A stretch of 64,000 nucleotides of DNA, from assembly GCF_004138325.1 (NCBI RefSeq), contig NZ_SBLB01000002.1:310001-374000 (forward strand), written 5' to 3'. This DNA comes from Spirosoma sordidisoli. GTDB lineage: Bacteria; Bacteroidota; Bacteroidia; Cytophagales; Spirosomataceae. Below the pieces are notes generated by a model that saw only the letters and a program-made list of their open reading frames with translations, did no database searches and was not told the origin of the DNA. Numbering within the stretch: position 1 is the stretch's first letter; each line of letters begins with the position of its first letter. Positions 60,782 through 64,000 of the stretch are shown in pieces. The position numbers were made by a program, and so were the translations under genes.

Positions 60782-61483
60782 ATGCAAGGCAAAAACATCC
60801 TCATTGTCGGGGCGAGTTCGGGCATCGGTCACGCGCTGGCCCGGCAGCTTCAGGAGCAGGGCGCAACCCTGTTCACCGCTGGCCGAACCCAGCCCGAAGG
60901 CATCCAGTCGACCCACATGACGTGGGACGTAACCCAGGCCCCGGCGACCGATGCGCTCAACCAGTTGCCCGATACCCTGCATGGGCTGGTCTACTGCCCC
61001 GGAACCATCAACCTGAAACCATTTCAGCGGCTCACCCTGGACGATTATTCCAATGATCTGCAGGTAAACGTGCTGGGCGCGGTGTCGGCCATTCATACGG
61101 CCTATGCCGCTATCAAGAAGTCGAAGTCGGCCAGTATCGTGCTGTTCAGTACGGTAGCGGCCAAGCTGGGGATGGGTATGCACTCGTCGGTTTCGGTCGC
61201 CAAATCGGCGGTGGAAGGACTGACCAAGTCGCTGGCGGCCGAACTGGCTCCGTTTAATGTTCGGGTCAATGCCGTAGCGCCTTCACTGACCGATACGCCG
61301 ATGGCCAAATTTCTGCTCGCTGACGATACCAAGCGCGACGCGGCCAACAAACGGCATCCGCTCAACCGATACGGCTCTCCGGAGGATATTGCCACCATGG
61401 CCGCCTATCTGCTCACCGACCAGGCCAGCTGGATTACCGGGCAGATCATTGGGGTCGATGGCGGTATGGGCAGCCTGAAATAA
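60782..61483 (+). CDS. SDR family protein lacking the usual catalytic tyrosine
   Basis: A 233-aa short-chain dehydrogenase fold. The NAD(P)-binding motif is GASSGIGHALA at residues 10-20. The expected Ser is Ser123 (IVLFSTVAA) and the lysine Lys141, but the YxxxK tyrosine position is Val137 (HSSVSVAKSAVEG). The rest (NVRVNAVAPSLTDTPMA, GSPEDIATMAAYLLTDQASW) is normal. A subgroup of SDRs with this change is familiar to me from bacterial genomes, but its activity is unclear. It follows folE; a pterin reductase role is inference. Confidence 0.88.
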   Translation: MQGKNILIVGASSGIGHALARQLQEQGATLFTAGRTQPEGIQSTHMTWDVTQAPATDALNQLPDTLHGLVYCPGTINLKPFQRLTLDDYSNDLQVNVLGAVSAIHTAYAAIKKSKSASIVLFSTVAAKLGMGMHSSVSVAKSAVEGLTKSLAAELAPFNVRVNAVAPSLTDTPMAKFLLADDTKRDAANKRHPLNRYGSPEDIATMAAYLLTDQASWITGQIIGVDGGMGSLK

Positions 61484-61500
61484 ACCTACTCCTCCATTGT

Positions 61501-61545
61501 AAAGCCGTCTTGCCGGGGCTGATGCCCGGCAAGACGGCTTTTTTG
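61501..61545. terminator. Strong terminator between SDR and WalJ-like genes
   Basis: A 17-base stem AAAGCCGTCTTGCCGGG, a 7-base loop, its complement and TTTTTT on the plus strand. It is 17 bases after the SDR stop, close to the stop of the converging MBL gene. Confidence 0.85.
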
Positions 61546-61548
61546 CGT

Positions 61549-62346
61549 TTAGGCAGGCACCTCCGTCTCGGCTGGAACGGGGGCTTTGATGGTATAAACG
61601 GGCGTAGCCGCATAGCGGGGCGCAACGATGACTTCAGTGCTATCCCGGTGCGGGGCAAACTGGGAGGCTACCAGGTCGGGACAGTTGTTTTCTTTGGAGA
61701 GGTGAGCCAGCAGGACGTGACTCATATGAGCCGGTTTATGCGCTCTGAACAACGCCAGCGCCTGCTGATTGGAGAGGTGCCCTTTGCCGCCCCGGATGCG
61801 CTGCTTCAGAAAATACGGGTATCGACCGTTTTCGAGCATCTCCTCGTCGTAATTGGCTTCCAGAAAAGCGGCATGACACTGGCTGAAATGCTCGATCAGC
61901 GACTCACAGGGGTACCCCAGATCCGTGAACACCCCCACGTTGGTCCCTTTATAGCGAACCAGGAAACTGTGCGGGTCGGCGGCATCGTGCAACTTCAGGA
62001 AGGCCGACACGCATAAATCGCCGATCCAGACCGGGCTGTCGCTGCGCAGCGGCCTGAGCGGATACGCCTGTGAAGCCAGCCGGGAGTTTTGCAGGGTTCT
62101 GGCGGTGATGTATACGGGAAGCTGGTACTTTTTAGCCAGTTGCGGAATGCCGCTGACGTGGTCGGTATGTTCGTGGGAAACGAAAATGGCCTTTACGGTA
62201 TGTATGGATAAGCCCAGCTGGTCGAGCCGACGTTCGATCTGGCGGCAGGAAATGCCCACATCGATCAGGACGGCTTCGGTGTCGTTGCCAACGTAGTAGC
62301 AGTTTCCGTTACTGCCTGAATTAAGCGAGGTGATGTAAAGCGACAT
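61549..62346 (-). CDS. MBL-fold hydrolase, WalJ/YycJ type
   Basis: A 265-aa metallo-beta-lactamase fold protein. The opening ITSLNSGSNGNCYYVGND and IDVGISCRQIERRLDQLG are typical of the YycJ branch, with the zinc motif SHEHTDHVSG near residue 57 and a later GHLSNQQAL with SKENNCPDL. YycJ relatives are reported as DNA exonuclease-like or cell-wall-linked hydrolases; the role in Bacteroidetes is not certain. Cytosolic. Confidence 0.88.
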   Translation of the reverse strand: MSLYITSLNSGSNGNCYYVGNDTEAVLIDVGISCRQIERRLDQLGLSIHTVKAIFVSHEHTDHVSGIPQLAKKYQLPVYITARTLQNSRLASQAYPLRPLRSDSPVWIGDLCVSAFLKLHDAADPHSFLVRYKGTNVGVFTDLGYPCESLIEHFSQCHAAFLEANYDEEMLENGRYPYFLKQRIRGGKGHLSNQQALALFRAHKPAHMSHVLLAHLSKENNCPDLVASQFAPHRDSTEVIVAPRYAATPVYTIKAPVPAETEVPA

Positions 62347-62425
62347 GCCGGTACGGAGGGATAAAACGAAACAACAAAAATAGGCAGGAAGAGGTTGCCG
62401 ACGGCGGCAGTACCGGCCTAATTAC

Positions 62426-62460
62426 GCAAAAATAAACCGGCCTGCATCGCTACAGGCCGG
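62426..62460 (-). terminator. Terminator of the heparinase-like gene
   Basis: The arms CCGGCCTG and CAGGCCGG with an 8-base loop. On the minus strand the hairpin is followed by TTTATTTTTG. It lies 33 bases past the stop of the heparinase-like gene. Confidence 0.7.
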
Positions 62461-62492
62461 CTGGTCGGAAAAAATCGAGCTACGGAAGCGGG

Positions 62493-64000
62493 TTATCTGG
62501 CCGCCACGGTAAACAGGAAGGTGTCTGCGGGTTTGGGAGCCACCACGGTACAGTTGATCCGGTAAATGGTATCGCCCCATTTGCTGACAATACCCCGGTC
62601 TTCGGGCGCGTCGAGCTTTACTTTCTCGACGGCTACCTGCATCTGCTTCGGATTGTAGGTCACCACAAAGTCTTTGGCCGGCTGATCGTTGGGCTGGTAA
62701 TGAACGAGCAACTCGCCGGGTTTCAGCACCTCCGCCGGGTAACAGGTCATCAGATGCTGGGTGAGTGAACTGGCTTTATCCAGGCTGATCACGTCTGTGA
62801 TCTGAACGTTTTTACCCCGGTTGAGCCGAATCGTCCGCTGCCAGCTTTTCACCCCCGCATCGGCCGGGTAGGCCTTCGCAATATCGACGCCAAACTGGGT
62901 GGTGGCGTTACCGGCTTTGTAGGTTACCTGGCTGGCTTTGTAAGTCATGCCCGGCGGCTGGGTCTTGCCGTTGATGGTGGGCAGGTTGTGGTAGTCGGAG
63001 CAGTTGTACCAGATCTCATACCGCTTGTCGCTGAAGGTTTTGCGGGTGTAGGTACCCCGACCCACGTCGATCAGCAGCGGCTGACCGTTGTAATAGACCA
63101 CGTAGTTGCCGATGTCGTTGTGGTTATGGCTTTCGTCGTTGTGCCCGCCTTTGGCCGCTACGTAGAACCCGTCGGTGGTGCCGGCTTTGTCGCGGGCGGC
63201 AAAGACCTGCAGGTCGGGTAACCAGACGTTCTGAGGCAGGGGCAATCCCTGGGCGGCTTTCTGAAACTCGTCCTGCATAAACAGGGAATAGAAGTGGCGG
63301 AAGTAATGAAACTTGCCGACAGCGCCCGTCTCCGGTTTGCGGTAGTAGGCACCGAACCGCATCATGTCGGGGTCGTTGATGGCTTTGCCGTATCGGTAAA
63401 TCATCGTCGCGGCCATACCGGGCTGCGGATCGGCGTCGGCAAAGTTCAGGAAGTAGCGGTCGCTGATCTGGGCGCGGTAGATAAACCGGCCCATGTTTCT
63501 GACCTTCTCGTCGGCATAGACATAGGCAAAGGCATCGTTACTGGCAGTGTTCAGCAGCGCAATGTTATCATAGAGCGACGCGGCAGCGGCTCCCCAGTAG
63601 CTGGGCCCCTCGTCGCAGCCGCCATCCTGCGGATACGGGTTCAGGAATTCGTCCAGCACGTCGAGGAGCTTATGCACGGATGCCGCTCGTTTGTCGTCGT
63701 CTTTTTCCAGCAGCAGCACCGCGTTGAGCCAGTTGGAGCAGATCCAGGGGTTCCAGTTGTTGGGCGCGCGACCCGCAGCGGTCTTGGTCATCCAGCCGTG
63801 GGGCTGCGTCATCAGAGGCTGAAAAATCCGGTTATTGGTTTCCGTATAGATCCGTTTGCGGATCTGGGGCGAAACGGCATCCAGCTTGTCGCCGAGGTAA
63901 TAGTCGACCCAGGCCAGGTAGGTGGCGGTTTCGGCCGCAAACAGGTCGACAAACGGTTTCGATACATCCATCAGCCCGGCATACGAGCGGGAGCGCGGCA
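62493..64000 (-). CDS. Heparinase II/III-like polysaccharide lyase (5' part outside window)
   Basis: The reading frame stays open to the right edge (about 502 codons seen), so the true start is outside the window. The ATG at 63969-63971 is internal. The alpha-toroid part (NPWICSNWLNAVLLLEKDDD, QDGGCDEGPSYWGAAAASLY) is followed by the beta-sheet domain with the conserved GGHNDESHNHNDIGNYVVYY and LLIDVGRGTYT, the Heparinase_II_III signature with His residues for catalysis and metal binding. It likely cleaves an acidic polysaccharide outside the cytoplasm. The signal peptide is not visible here. Confidence 0.9.
   Translation of the reverse strand, partial: PRSRSYAGLMDVSKPFVDLFAAETATYLAWVDYYLGDKLDAVSPQIRKRIYTETNNRIFQPLMTQPHGWMTKTAAGRAPNNWNPWICSNWLNAVLLLEKDDDKRAASVHKLLDVLDEFLNPYPQDGGCDEGPSYWGAAAASLYDNIALLNTASNDAFAYVYADEKVRNMGRFIYRAQISDRYFLNFADADPQPGMAATMIYRYGKAINDPDMMRFGAYYRKPETGAVGKFHYFRHFYSLFMQDEFQKAAQGLPLPQNVWLPDLQVFAARDKAGTTDGFYVAAKGGHNDESHNHNDIGNYVVYYNGQPLLIDVGRGTYTRKTFSDKRYEIWYNCSDYHNLPTINGKTQPPGMTYKASQVTYKAGNATTQFGVDIAKAYPADAGVKSWQRTIRLNRGKNVQITDVISLDKASSLTQHLMTCYPAEVLKPGELLVHYQPNDQPAKDFVVTYNPKQMQVAVEKVKLDAPEDRGIVSKWGDTIYRINCTVVAPKPADTFLFTVAAR

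Overview
The window looks like a chromosomal segment of a moderately high-GC Bacteroidetes, most likely a Cytophagales member of the Spirosoma type. This is inference from several sequence features: a C-terminal type IX secretion sorting tail on a large surface protein, promoter-like TAnnTTTG elements, lipoprotein and signal-peptide styles typical of the phylum, and gene types such as NIPSNAP, GH109, a SusA-like amylase, a heparinase-like lyase and a type I methionine aminopeptidase. No species can be named from sequence reading alone.

Layout. Positions 1-5.2 kb hold a high-affinity potassium uptake operon on the minus strand (28-aa microprotein, kdpF, kdpA, kdpB, kdpC running off the left edge). 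It is interrupted between kdpA and kdpB by an oppositely oriented two-gene module resembling a TumA/TumE (DUF6516) toxin-antitoxin pair. Positions 5.3-20.3 kb are mixed metabolic and regulatory genes: a SusA-like amylase, a PhyH dioxygenase with a divergent AraC regulator, a sigma-54 response regulator, a glutaryl-CoA dehydrogenase-like enzyme, a WYL/DUF3224/VOC operon, a cytokinin-dehydrogenase-like flavoenzyme, a sterol-desaturase-like protein, and an unusual protein with a clan-CE-like cysteine protease signature. Positions 20.3-29.1 kb hold alanine dehydrogenase with a divergent Lrp regulator, an array of REP-like repeats that supplies the lrp stop codon, a NIPSNAP protein, a carboxylesterase, a GH20 hexosaminidase and small exported proteins.

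Positions 29.2-49.4 kb look accessory. Ten closely spaced co-directional genes (29.5-42.3 kb) lie behind a palindromic operator-like site. They encode mostly exported proteins: an OmpA-family protein, YD-repeat-like and other lipoproteins, a 1177-aa Ig-like surface protein with a type IX sorting tail, a four-helix membrane protein, a stand-alone HsdR_N-type nuclease and an SH3 protein. No known system name fits this set. After a beta-lactamase-fold hydrolase, an AraC regulator and map comes an AT-rich pair of unknown genes (47.25-48.8 kb), then a dead tyrosine-recombinase remnant beside tRNA-Arg(ACG). A degraded copy of that tRNA's T-arm sits at 29.23 kb, so the whole stretch may be an old tRNA-targeted island.

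Positions 49.5-64 kb return to housekeeping and carbohydrate genes: a PaaG-like hydratase, a PAP2-like membrane protein, rpoN, pncB, a galactokinase-like kinase with a sugar MFS transporter, a GH109-like oxidoreductase-fold glycosidase, two MBL-fold hydrolases, a pterin cluster (6-pyruvoyl-tetrahydropterin synthase, folE, an SDR lacking the usual tyrosine), and a heparinase II/III-like gene cut by the right edge.
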